A DNA stretch of 48,102 bases from NCBI GenBank assembly GCA_017466215.1, contig JAFTUO010000082.1, positions 1 through 48,102 of the forward strand. Reading direction: 5' to 3'. The translations under genes and the position numbers were made by a program. Position 1 is the first letter of the stretch; each line of letters begins with the position of its first letter. Below the pieces are notes generated by a model. The model worked only from the letters and a program-made list of their open reading frames with translations. It did not search any database and was not told the origin of the DNA. Source of the stretch: Oscillospiraceae bacterium (GTDB lineage Bacteria > Bacillota > Clostridia > Oscillospirales > Oscillospiraceae). Below, one piece after another: positions 41,790-48,102 of the stretch.

Positions 41790-42539
41790 ATGGATGCATA
41801 TAAAAATTTGGCTTTTAGCTATGACCGGCTGACCAATGATGTAGATTACAGCGCAGTTGTGGATTTTTATCACACGATACTGTCGCTGGAGGGCGTAAAG
41901 CCCCGCACCGCGGCAGACCTTGCCTGCGGCACGGGCTCTGTCAGCCTGCTGCTGGCGGAGCGCGGCTATCAGGTTACCGGCGTGGATATGTCGGAGGATA
42001 TGCTGACCGTGGCTGCTGACAAGGCCCAGGGGCTTGAGAATCGCCCTGTGTTTGCCTGCCAGAAGCTGCAGCAGCTGCGCTTGCCCAGAGGCGTTGACCT
42101 GGCGGTCTGCGGCCTGGACAGTATGAACTATATCACCGACCCTGCGGATTGTGAAACGGCGATCCGGCGGATCTACAAGGCTCTGAATCCCGGCGGCATT
42201 TTCATTTTTGACGTGAATACGCCGGAGAAATTCCGTGCTATGGACGGCCAGGTGTTCCTGGATGAGGACGACGATGTGTACTGCATCTGGCGGGGCGAAT
42301 TTGATGAAAAGGCCAACATTTGCTCCTACGGTATGGACCTGTTCCAGCGAGTGGGCAAAACTTGGCAGCGCAGCTTTGAGGAGCATCAGGAATATGCCTA
42401 CAGCCGTGAGCAGTTGGAAACGTATTTGAAAAACGCCGGCTTTACCGGCATCCGCGTATACGGCGACCGGCATCTGGGCGTGCCGACGGAAAATGATCAG
42501 CGGATCTATTTCAGCGCCAGAAAGGGTAGAATCAAATGA
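41790..42539 (+). CDS. Class I SAM-dependent methyltransferase
   Basis: 249 residues. YKNLAFSYDRLTNDVDYSA at the start, motif I ADLACGTGSVSLLLAE (about 39-54), VTGVDMSEDML, and FIFDVNTPEKF resemble small-molecule or tRNA methyltransferases common beside ftsZ/hslO in clostridia; the substrate is unknown. ATG 41790 is preceded by AAGGAA right behind the ftsZ terminator; an in-frame start at 41736 would lie upstream of that hairpin. Its stop overlaps the hslO start (ATGA), so the two are translated together. Confidence 0.88.
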   Translation: MDAYKNLAFSYDRLTNDVDYSAVVDFYHTILSLEGVKPRTAADLACGTGSVSLLLAERGYQVTGVDMSEDMLTVAADKAQGLENRPVFACQKLQQLRLPRGVDLAVCGLDSMNYITDPADCETAIRRIYKALNPGGIFIFDVNTPEKFRAMDGQVFLDEDDDVYCIWRGEFDEKANICSYGMDLFQRVGKTWQRSFEEHQEYAYSREQLETYLKNAGFTGIRVYGDRHLGVPTENDQRIYFSARKGRIK

Positions 42540-43414
42540 AAGACTATTTGGTAAGAGGTATGACGATGGACGGCTTTGTCAAGGCCGTTGCCATTCGTTC
42601 TACAGATATGGTGCAGCGTGCGGTGCAGATCCACGGCACTACTGCCAATGCAACGGCCGCCTTTGGCCGGGCGCTGACCGCCAGCTCGATGATGGGCAAT
42701 ATGCAAAAGGTGGAGAACGGCTCTATGACCCTGCAGATCCGGGGCGGCGGCCCTATCGGCACCATCACCTGTGTTTCTGACCCCGACGGCAATGTCCGGG
42801 GCTGCGTTACACAACCCAACGTGCCGCTGGTGGAAAAATACCCCGGCAAGCTGGACGTGGGCGCAACTGTGGGTACAAACGGCACACTGACGGTTATCCG
42901 GGATCTACAGATGAAAGAGCCCTATATCGGCTCGACCCAGTTGGTCTCCGGCGAGATTGGCGATGACATTACCGCCTATTTTGCCCAGAGTGAACAGACC
43001 CCCACGGCCTGCGCCCTAGGTGTCCTGGTGGATGTGGATCAGAGTGTAAAGGTAGCCGGCGGCTATATTTTGCAGCTGCTGCCCGGCGCGCCGGACGAAG
43101 TTATTGACAAGCTGGAGCAGGGCATCCAAAGATCCGGCGCGGTTACCGCGATGCTGGAGCAGGGGATGACCCCGGAGGATATTTTGGGTCAAGTCTGCGG
43201 CGATCTTGGCATTGTATTTATGCAGACCCAGGAGGTAAGCTATAAATGCTATTGCTCCCGGGATCGGGTAACCCAGGCGCTGATCAGCCTGGGCAAGGAT
43301 GAGCTGACGGATATTATGCAAGAGGGCAAGACTTTCCCGGTGGAGTGCCAGTTCTGCGATGAAAAGTATCTGTTCACACCGGAGGATATTGCTGCTCTTT
43401 TGCAGAGCATCTGA
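42536..43414 (+). CDS. hslO: Redox-regulated chaperone Hsp33
   Basis: 292 residues, full length. N-terminal chaperone core (MDGFVKAVAIRSTDMV, GGGPIGTITCVSD, STQLVSGEIGDDITAYF) and a C-terminal zinc switch: C238-x-C240 and C271-x-x-C274, the CxC/CxxC pattern that releases zinc on oxidation and activates the holdase. Strict anaerobes use it against oxygen stress. Translation coupled to the methyltransferase gene by a 4-base overlap. Confidence 0.96.
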   Translation: MKDYLVRGMTMDGFVKAVAIRSTDMVQRAVQIHGTTANATAAFGRALTASSMMGNMQKVENGSMTLQIRGGGPIGTITCVSDPDGNVRGCVTQPNVPLVEKYPGKLDVGATVGTNGTLTVIRDLQMKEPYIGSTQLVSGEIGDDITAYFAQSEQTPTACALGVLVDVDQSVKVAGGYILQLLPGAPDEVIDKLEQGIQRSGAVTAMLEQGMTPEDILGQVCGDLGIVFMQTQEVSYKCYCSRDRVTQALISLGKDELTDIMQEGKTFPVECQFCDEKYLFTPEDIAALLQSI

Positions 43415-43424
43415 TGGCTCGCTA

Positions 43425-43455
43425 TTGACAAAAAGCACTTGTTGTACTAAAATAT
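43425..43455 (+). promoter_or_regulatory. Promoter of the acyl carrier protein gene
   Basis: Consensus TTGACA (43425-43430). The -10 may be TACTAA (43447-43452, 16-bp spacer) or TAAAAT (43450-43455, 19-bp spacer). Confidence 0.6.
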
Positions 43456-43498
43456 AGAGCAGTAATTCCCTATAGAAAGAACTTTGGAGGAAACTACT

Positions 43499-43720
43499 AT
43501 GTACGAAAAACTCGTTGCATACGCTGCTAAGCAGCTGGAATTGGATGCTGATTCCATCACTCCGGACAGCACTTTTGAAAGCCTGGGTATTGATTCTCTG
43601 GACATCGTTGAGATGATCATGGATCTGGAATCCGAGCTGAATGTTGAGCTGGATCTGGAAAATCAGAAGGTTGCTACCTTCGGCGAACTGGCACAGTTCA
43701 TCGAGAAGAAGGTCCGTTAA
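43499..43720 (+). CDS. acpP: Acyl carrier protein
   Basis: 73 acidic residues with the phosphopantetheine serine at position 33 in LGIDSLDIVEM. Overall helix pattern and length match fatty-acid ACPs. It carries acyl intermediates in the cytoplasm. There are no fab genes next to it; it stands alone between hslO and the SRP RNA gene, so it could be the main ACP or a second one. ATG 43499 has GGAGG 8 bases upstream; an in-frame start at 43484 would lie ahead of the ribosome site. Confidence 0.93.
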   Translation: MYEKLVAYAAKQLELDADSITPDSTFESLGIDSLDIVEMIMDLESELNVELDLENQKVATFGELAQFIEKKVR

Positions 43721-43747
43721 CCGTAACTGAATAACCTTGTTATAGCT

Positions 43748-44049
43748 GACCGGCTCATAACAAGGTCGCACTAGTCGGGGAGATAGCGGTGCCCTGTAAC
43801 CTGCAATCCGCTATAGCAGGGATGAATTCCCACACCAGGGCTTGTTTGAGTACCGTCTGCGCATTGTAAGCGATGTTGAGGGGATGGTCTTACGCAACGG
43901 GATCCCGTGAACCATGTCAGGTGGGGAACCAAGCAGCATTAAGCGGATCTTCCCGTGTGCCGTGAGGCTGCCGTTCCTGAGTTGGCTGCCTTGCTTCCGG
44001 GTATTCAGCAGGTTCAAATGTGGGTGTGCGATCTTGTTATGAGCCGGTC
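43748..44049 (+). ncRNA. ffs: Signal recognition particle RNA, large bacterial type
   Basis: About 300 nt. The ends pair over 24 bp (43748-43771 with 44026-44049, one mismatch), giving the long helix of the Firmicutes large SRP RNA with an Alu-like domain. The conserved domain IV lies at about 43911-43938 with ATGTCAGG, the GGAA tetraloop and AAGCAGCA, where the Ffh protein binds. Position just ahead of dnaX is classic. The exact ends are estimated from the helix. Upstream, TTAACC and TTATAG (17 bp apart, overlapping the acpP stop) could be the promoter. Confidence 0.93.
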
Positions 44050-44075
44050 CTATTTTGTAGAAAGGTGGTGCAAAT

Positions 44076-45695
44076 ATGTCGGCTTATCAGGCATTATACA
44101 GAAAATACCGTCCCCAGACCTTTGATGACGTTACCGGTCAGATGGCCGTTACACAGACTCTGAAGACCCAGTTGGTCTCCGGAAAGATGAGCCACGCCTA
44201 TTTGTTCACCGGCTCTCGCGGCACGGGCAAGACCAGCTGTGCGAAGATTCTCGCCAAGGCGGTCAACTGCCTGAATCCCCAGAACGGTAACCCATGTAAC
44301 TGCTGCGATGCCTGCCGGACCATTGATTCCGGCGCGTGTATGGATGTGCTGGAGATCGACGCAGCGTCCAACAATGGCGTGGACAATGTCCGGGATCTGC
44401 GCGACGATGCCATTTATACGCCCTCTCAGGTGAAGATGCGTGTGTACATCATCGACGAGGTGCATATGCTGTCCGTTGCTGCCTTTAATGCACTCCTAAA
44501 GATCATTGAAGAGCCGCCGGAACACCTTTTATTCATCCTGGCAACCACGGAGCTGCACAAAGTTCCGGCCACCATTTTGTCCCGCTGCCAGCGGTTTGCG
44601 TTCCGCAGAATATCCCAGGAGGATATCGCGGCGCGGTTGCAGTATGTTGCCTATCAGGAGAAGATCGACTTAGACGATTCTGCTGCCAGGATCCTGGCCC
44701 GGATGGCAGACGGCGGTCTGCGCGACGGCCTGAGCCTTTTGGATCAGTGCGCATCGGCCACCACCGGCGAACTGACGGCGCAGCAGGTCTATGCCTGCTT
44801 AGGAATAGCCGGCGAGCAGAATTGCGCCGAGCTGATGGGCTACATTGCCCAGCACGATACCGCGAAAGCTTTGGAGCTGTTCAACCGGCTGTACGCCGAG
44901 GGCAAGGACCTGGGCGCGCTTCTGGACGAAATGGCCTGCTTGACCCGGGATCTTTTGATTTTGAAGACCGCTCCCAAAGCAGGCCTGACATTGCTCTCCG
45001 GCGTTGCTGACGATGCCGAGGCGCTGAAGCTGAAGGATGCATTTTCCGGCGGTGAGCTTGTGCGGATGATGGAAAAGCTGGAGCAGACCCTCAATAATTT
45101 CACACGCAGCGCCAGCCGCCGAATGGATGCAGAGCTGTGCATCATCAGCCTGTGCCAGCCGGAGCTGCAGCTGGATGAGGCTTCTTTGAATGCCCGGTTG
45201 ACCCGGCTGGAAGAGCAGGTCAAAAGTGGCAGCTTTACGGTAGCAGCGCCGCCTGCTGCGCCCAAAGAAACGCCCAAAAAGGAAGAAAAGCCTGCACCCA
45301 AGCAGGAAACCGAGATTCCCAAAGAAGAACCGCAACCGGTGCAAGCACCTGTTGAGGAAGCACCGGTGGGCTTCTGGACAGATCTTGTCAGTGCGGTGCG
45401 GCAGGAGCTGCGGCCGCCGGTGTCCGGATTCTTCATCACCTCGCCCAACGCACCCATTGAGGGAACATTGGTTGGCGATAAGGTGGTGCTGGGCTGCAAT
45501 ACGCCGTTTACCACCGAAATGGTCAACAAGCCGGAGATCCTCAGCATCGTTTCCCGAAAGGCATCTGCTATTCTTGGCAGACCCGTCCGGGCAGAGGCGG
45601 TGGATAAGAGTGCTGCCCCGCAGCATAGCGCCGGCTTTCAGCAGTTGATCAATTTCGGCAGAGAACATAGTGATATCGTGAACATCAAGGAGTAA
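44076..45695 (+). CDS. dnaX: DNA polymerase III subunit gamma/tau
   Basis: 539 residues. Clamp-loader ATPase: YRKYRPQTFDDVTGQ at 8-22, Walker A GSRGTGKTS (46-54), a four-cysteine zinc module (CNCCDAC region), Walker B and DEVHMLS, and the arginine-finger string ILSRCQRFAFR. Domain III follows, then a Lys/Glu/Pro-rich linker (about 390-425) and a C-terminal tau-like domain. It loads the sliding clamp at the replication fork. First gene of dnaX-ybaB-recR; ATG 44076 has AAAGGTGGT upstream. Confidence 0.95.
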   Translation: MSAYQALYRKYRPQTFDDVTGQMAVTQTLKTQLVSGKMSHAYLFTGSRGTGKTSCAKILAKAVNCLNPQNGNPCNCCDACRTIDSGACMDVLEIDAASNNGVDNVRDLRDDAIYTPSQVKMRVYIIDEVHMLSVAAFNALLKIIEEPPEHLLFILATTELHKVPATILSRCQRFAFRRISQEDIAARLQYVAYQEKIDLDDSAARILARMADGGLRDGLSLLDQCASATTGELTAQQVYACLGIAGEQNCAELMGYIAQHDTAKALELFNRLYAEGKDLGALLDEMACLTRDLLILKTAPKAGLTLLSGVADDAEALKLKDAFSGGELVRMMEKLEQTLNNFTRSASRRMDAELCIISLCQPELQLDEASLNARLTRLEEQVKSGSFTVAAPPAAPKETPKKEEKPAPKQETEIPKEEPQPVQAPVEEAPVGFWTDLVSAVRQELRPPVSGFFITSPNAPIEGTLVGDKVVLGCNTPFTTEMVNKPEILSIVSRKASAILGRPVRAEAVDKSAAPQHSAGFQQLINFGREHSDIVNIKE

Positions 45696-45700
45696 GAATT

Positions 45701-46045
45701 ATGGCAAAGAATAATTTCCGGGGTATGCCCGGCGGTATGAATCAGGCTGCGATGATGAAGCAGGCCCAGAAGATGCAGCAGGAGCTGCTGCGGATGCAGG
45801 AAGAGCAGGAGAATAAGACCTACTCTGCCACCGCCGGCGGCGGAATGGTTACCGCTACCGTCAACGGCAAGCACGAGATGGTGGACCTGAAGATCAATCC
45901 CGAAGCGGTCGATCCCGATGATGTGGATATGCTGCAGGATATGGTCATCGCTGCGGTGAACGAGGCTATGCGTGCCGCCGATGCCGATGCTGCCAACAAT
46001 ATGTCCCGTCTGACCGGCGGCCTGAATCTGGGCGGCCTGTTCTAA
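45701..46045 (+). CDS. YbaB/EbfC family nucleoid-associated protein
   Basis: 114 residues. A Gly/Met-rich start (FRGMPGGMNQAAMMKQAQKM), a helix ending in QEEQENKTYSATAGGGMVTATVNGKHEM and the conserved LKINPEAVDPDDVDMLQDMV, split here by its turns, define the family. It binds DNA as a dimer, and its gene lies between dnaX and recR in most bacteria, as here, 5 bases after dnaX. Confidence 0.95.
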   Translation: MAKNNFRGMPGGMNQAAMMKQAQKMQQELLRMQEEQENKTYSATAGGGMVTATVNGKHEMVDLKINPEAVDPDDVDMLQDMVIAAVNEAMRAADADAANNMSRLTGGLNLGGLF

Positions 46046-46054
46046 GGAGGAACT

Positions 46055-46654
46055 ATGCAATATTTTCCTGCGGCGCTGCAGGAGCTGTCGGATCAGTTTG
46101 CCCGCCTGCCCGGTATCGGCGGTAAGACAGCGCAGCGGCTTGCATTTTATGTGCTGAGCCTTCCAATGGAGGAGGCCCAAAGCTTTGCCGATGCTATCGT
46201 TGCGGCGAAAGAAACGGTGCATACCTGTCCCGTGTGTCAGAATTTGACAGATCGGGAGGTCTGCCCGATTTGTAACGACGATTCCCGGGATCAGAGCGTA
46301 ATTTGTGTGGTGGCAGAACCTAAGGATGTGATCGCGATGGAGCGCAGCCGGGAGTTTAATGGCGTATACCACGTACTCCACGGCGTCATATCTCCACTAA
46401 ATCACGTTACGCAAGAGGATATCCGTATCAAGGAGCTGCTGCGCCGCGTGGGCAGCGGTACAGTGCGTGAGGTTATTATGGCCACCAACCCGGACACCGA
46501 GGGTGAGGCTACCGCGATGTACATTTCCCGTCTGCTGCGGCCTATGGAGGTCAAAGTAACCCGGCTTGCCTACGGCGTGCCGGTGGGCAGTCAGCTGGAA
46601 TACGCGGACGAGGTAACACTTTCCCGCGCCCTGGAAGGCAGACAAGAGATATAA
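46055..46654 (+). CDS. recR: Recombination mediator protein RecR
   Basis: 199 residues, standard length. Helix-hairpin-helix LPGIGGKTAQRLAFYVL at about 15-31, a four-cysteine zinc finger (CPVCQNLTDREVCPIC, about 57-72), and a Toprim domain with VVAEPKDVIAMERS and ATNPDTEGEATAMY. With RecO and RecF it loads RecA at gaps. GGAGG 6 bases upstream; 9 bases after ybaB. A MITE-like repeat begins at its stop codon. Confidence 0.96.
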   Translation: MQYFPAALQELSDQFARLPGIGGKTAQRLAFYVLSLPMEEAQSFADAIVAAKETVHTCPVCQNLTDREVCPICNDDSRDQSVICVVAEPKDVIAMERSREFNGVYHVLHGVISPLNHVTQEDIRIKELLRRVGSGTVREVIMATNPDTEGEATAMYISRLLRPMEVKVTRLAYGVPVGSQLEYADEVTLSRALEGRQEI

Positions 46655-46776
46655 AAAAAGGCCCCCTTGTGTAAAGGGGGCTGGATTTTTGCGGAGCAAA
46701 AAGACTGGGGGATTGACAACCCCTCCGGCAAAAATCAAAGATTTTTGCCACCTCCCCTTGCACAGGGGAGGCTTTT
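46655..46776. repeat. MITE-like palindromic repeat after recR
   Basis: Imperfect terminal inverted repeats of about 30 bases: AAAAGGCCCCCTTGTGTAA on the left against AAAAGCCTCCCCTGTGCAA on the right's reverse strand. Three hairpins: GCCCCCTT/AAGGGGGC (46661-46681), GGCAAAAATC/GATTTTTGCC (46727-46749) and CCTCCCCT/AGGGGAGG (46751-46771). The T-run after the last one can terminate the recR transcript. No reading frame. Confidence 0.7.
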
Positions 46777-46783
46777 AATTTGG

Positions 46784-47719
46784 TTAGTCCAGGAAGATGG
46801 GATTGGTCCAGGCGTAGTTGCCGTTTTCGTCCATAATGGACATACGGACATAGCCGTAATCCTGATTGTGGGATTCAATGTCGAATGCGGCGTAGGTTAA
46901 GAGCTTGCCCTCGGGATCGTGCCAGACCTTGGTGGGATGGCAATCGGAGTGGACGCGCAGCTTCTTAACGGGGGAGCATTCAATGACGCAATGGCCGTCC
47001 TTGACATAGAAATCGTAGATCTCCGGGCCGCAGGAGGAGTAGAATGCACCGTTTTCCAGAGCCTTCAGAATGGAGTTTACGTTGTTTTCCGCATTGACCA
47101 TGACCCAACCCTTGCAATGGGCGTGAGCAGCGTGTCCGTCGTCAACGGCGACACCGTAAAGGCGGATGCCGCGACCCAGCAGATCGTCCCAGTAGAGGGC
47201 ATCCATATCCATATTGTTGTCCTGGGCACAGCCGGTGTTCCAGATCTCCATTGCGAAGTTGCCCTTCATCTTGTCGAAATATCTGGGAGGCGTGCAGCTC
47301 CATTCGGGGTGGCAGTAGATGGTCAGATTCTTGTTGGCGTGGATTTCGTCCAGGTAGGGCTGATAGCTTTCCTGATCGGGGACGTTGGCAGATTCAAACA
47401 TCTGATCGTGCTCATAGCCGTTGCCATCTTCTTTCGTAGGGCCGAGGCACACAGTGTGGAAGCAGCGGGAGCCGTGATCGGCAGGAAGACCGATGTTGTC
47501 AAACTCCATACCGGGGATGATGGTCAGACCCAGTTCAGGAGCAAAATTCTTCATATTGTAGCGGCGATGGTCGGTAATGGCAAGGAAATCGTAGCCGTTT
47601 TCCTTGTGCATCTTCATAACATCCTCGGGGGTAACGCGACCGTCGGAGCGAGTAGTGTGGCAATGCAGTGCGCCCTTGAGCAGCTTGTTTTTACCAATAA
47701 AAGCAGCCTGCTGAATCAT
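46784..47719 (-). CDS. PHP-domain metal-dependent phosphoesterase
   Basis: 311 residues. The PHP signature opens the protein: GALHCHTTRSDG (His pair, about 16-27), then FLAITDHRRYN and IIPGMEFD; later HPEW and VDDGHAAH supply further metal ligands. The last 80 residues form a beta-rich domain (VRMSIMDENGNYAWTNPIFLD, broken by its turn). Such proteins are usually phosphatases of nucleotides or sugars; the substrate is unknown. ATG 47719 has AAGGAGG 9 bases upstream. Single-gene unit, convergent with recR across the repeat. Confidence 0.88.
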   Translation of the reverse strand: MIQQAAFIGKNKLLKGALHCHTTRSDGRVTPEDVMKMHKENGYDFLAITDHRRYNMKNFAPELGLTIIPGMEFDNIGLPADHGSRCFHTVCLGPTKEDGNGYEHDQMFESANVPDQESYQPYLDEIHANKNLTIYCHPEWSCTPPRYFDKMKGNFAMEIWNTGCAQDNNMDMDALYWDDLLGRGIRLYGVAVDDGHAAHAHCKGWVMVNAENNVNSILKALENGAFYSSCGPEIYDFYVKDGHCVIECSPVKKLRVHSDCHPTKVWHDPEGKLLTYAAFDIESHNQDYGYVRMSIMDENGNYAWTNPIFLD

Positions 47720-47759
47720 AATAGGAAACCTCCTTTTTGTTCGGGAAAAATCTATCTAC

Positions 47760-47788
47760 ATCATAATTCCTATTTGTTAAAAAATCAA
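47760..47788 (-). promoter_or_regulatory. Promoter of the PHP-domain gene
   Basis: Minus strand TTGATT (47788-47783), 17 bp, TATGAT (47765-47760). Confidence 0.65.
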
Positions 47789-47832
47789 GTGGGGATGTAA
47801 ATTTTTGCAAATTGGGCAGGGTAGGGTGAGGC

Positions 47833-47861
47833 TTGACTTTTTGTGATATGGATGGTATCAT
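47833..47861 (+). promoter_or_regulatory. Promoter of tRNA-Ser
   Basis: TTGACT (47833-47838), 17 bp, TATCAT (47856-47861). Confidence 0.7.
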
Positions 47862-47871
47862 TTACGGAAAT

Positions 47872-47960
47872 GGAGAGTTGTCCGAGCGGTTTAAGGAGCT
47901 AGTCTTGAAAACTAGTGATTCCGAAAGGAACCTAGGGTTCGAATCCCTAACTCTCCGCCA
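47872..47960 (+). tRNA. tRNA-Ser (anticodon TGA)
   Basis: An 89-nt class II tRNA with encoded CCA. Acceptor GGAGAGT pairs with ACTCTCC; anticodon stem CTAGT/ACTAG encloses loop CTTGAAA, giving anticodon TGA (reads TCA and relatives, serine). The long variable arm (TTCCGAAAGGAA) is characteristic of serine tRNAs. Confidence 0.95.
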
Positions 47961-47964
47961 ATAA

Positions 47965-47979
47965 AAACGCCGCCTTTGG
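47965..47979 (+). terminator. tRNA-Ser terminator, truncated by the IS
   Basis: AAAACGCCGCCTTTG is the 5' arm and probable loop of a hairpin whose 3' arm (GGCGGCGTTTT expected) is absent because the IS begins at 47979. This is inference from the arm alone. Confidence 0.4.
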
Positions 47980-47990
47980 GTGAAGTGATA

Positions 47991-48029
47991 AAATAATGGT
48001 AGACACGAAAGTGCCTGCCATTATTTTTT
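47991..48029 (+). terminator. Hairpin terminator inside the IS (right copy)
   Basis: AAATAATGGTAGACAC, GAAA, GTGCCTGCCATTATTT, then T: the same structure as 92-130. It separates tRNA-Ser from the transposase and may replace the broken tRNA terminator. Confidence 0.65.
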
Positions 48030-48057
48030 ATGCTATTATAGATTTGGAGGTGGTAAT

Positions 48058-48102
48058 ATGGCAAGAAAATACACTGTACGGAGCAAAGAAGAAAAACTAT
48101 CC
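48058..48102 (+). CDS. Transposase, N-terminal fragment cut by the window edge
   Basis: Fifteen codons starting at ATG 48058, MARKYTVRSKEEKLS, identical to the left copy. TTTGGAGGTGG precedes the start at 6 bases, and TATTAT (48034-48039) is a possible -10. See the left copy for the family argument. Confidence 0.55.
   Translation, partial: MARKYTVRSKEEKLS

Larger units (their letters stand above)
47979..48102 (+). mobile_element. End of an insertion sequence (right copy, partial)
   Basis: Exact reverse complement of 19-142. Begins 19 bases after tRNA-Ser and runs out of the window inside the transposase gene. With the left copy it shows at least two copies, or two assembled junctions, of the same element in this genome, pointing outward from the window. 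Confidence 0.75.

Noticed and set aside
43811..44017. 68-codon minus-strand frame
   Set aside because: Lies wholly inside the SRP RNA gene and has no ribosome site.
45262..45310. Possible programmed frameshift in dnaX (AAAAAGG followed by the small hairpin CCTGC/GCAGG)
   Set aside because: Only five A, the codons CCC AAA AAG do not give a proper slippery heptamer in frame, and the hairpin is weak.

Overview
The window reads as chromosomal DNA of a gut-type, probably spore-forming clostridium, most likely Oscillospiraceae/Ruminococcaceae. Reasons: strong AGGAGG ribosome sites, a gene order typical of Firmicutes (large SRP RNA-dnaX-ybaB-recR; mraZ-rsmH-ftsL-PBP-murE-murF-mraY-ftsW-murG-ftsQ-ftsZ), a PASTA-bearing FtsI/SpoVD-type transpeptidase, a DAP-type MurE and moderately GC-rich codon use. 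No species can be named from the sequence alone. Both ends stop inside copies of the same insertion sequence (a 124-bp perfect inverted repeat), so this is probably a whole contig broken at a repeat.

Layout. 1-142: IS end. 156-1922: sfsA, tRNA-Val and a methyltransferase between two near-identical terminators. 1962-11871: glucuronide locus: GH2 glycosidase, GPH symporter, divergent TetR regulator, then uxaC-uxuA-fructuronate reductase-eda-kdgK, a complete route from glucuronide to pyruvate and glyceraldehyde-3-phosphate. Both operons carry the same 27-bp element at the upstream edge of their -35 boxes. 12029-15809: potassium uptake (trkA, trkH) plus a YitT protein. 15806-21532: an acetyltransferase, then a divergent sugar cluster of FucI-like isomerase, PocR/AraC regulator, FGGY kinase and class II aldolase of unknown substrate, with no transporter.

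21551-24590 is an accessory, partly AT-richer stretch: a REP-associated tyrosine transposase with REP-like palindromes inside and beside its gene, a probable structured RNA (22173-22380), a small lipoprotein and a membrane protein with a zinc-ribbon-like tail, a GNAT enzyme with a DUF5662 protein, a palindromic element resembling two tRNA 3' ends, and tRNA-Gln. 24724-28992: rsmI, a TrmN6-like methyltransferase, ferredoxin and a Clp ATPase. 29167-41733: division and cell-wall cluster, lacking murD, murC, murB and ftsA. 41790-46654: methyltransferase, hslO, acpP, SRP RNA, dnaX, ybaB, recR. 46655-48102: a MITE-like repeat, a PHP-domain protein, tRNA-Ser and the second IS end.

Only two stretches longer than 300 bases lack a protein gene: 22037-22449 (REP-like palindrome, promoter, structured RNA, terminator) and 43721-44075 (SRP RNA). 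No CRISPR array, rRNA or prophage was seen. The best candidates for something undescribed are the structured RNA with its two-gene cassette, the shared 27-bp control element, and the orphan isomerase/kinase/aldolase pathway.
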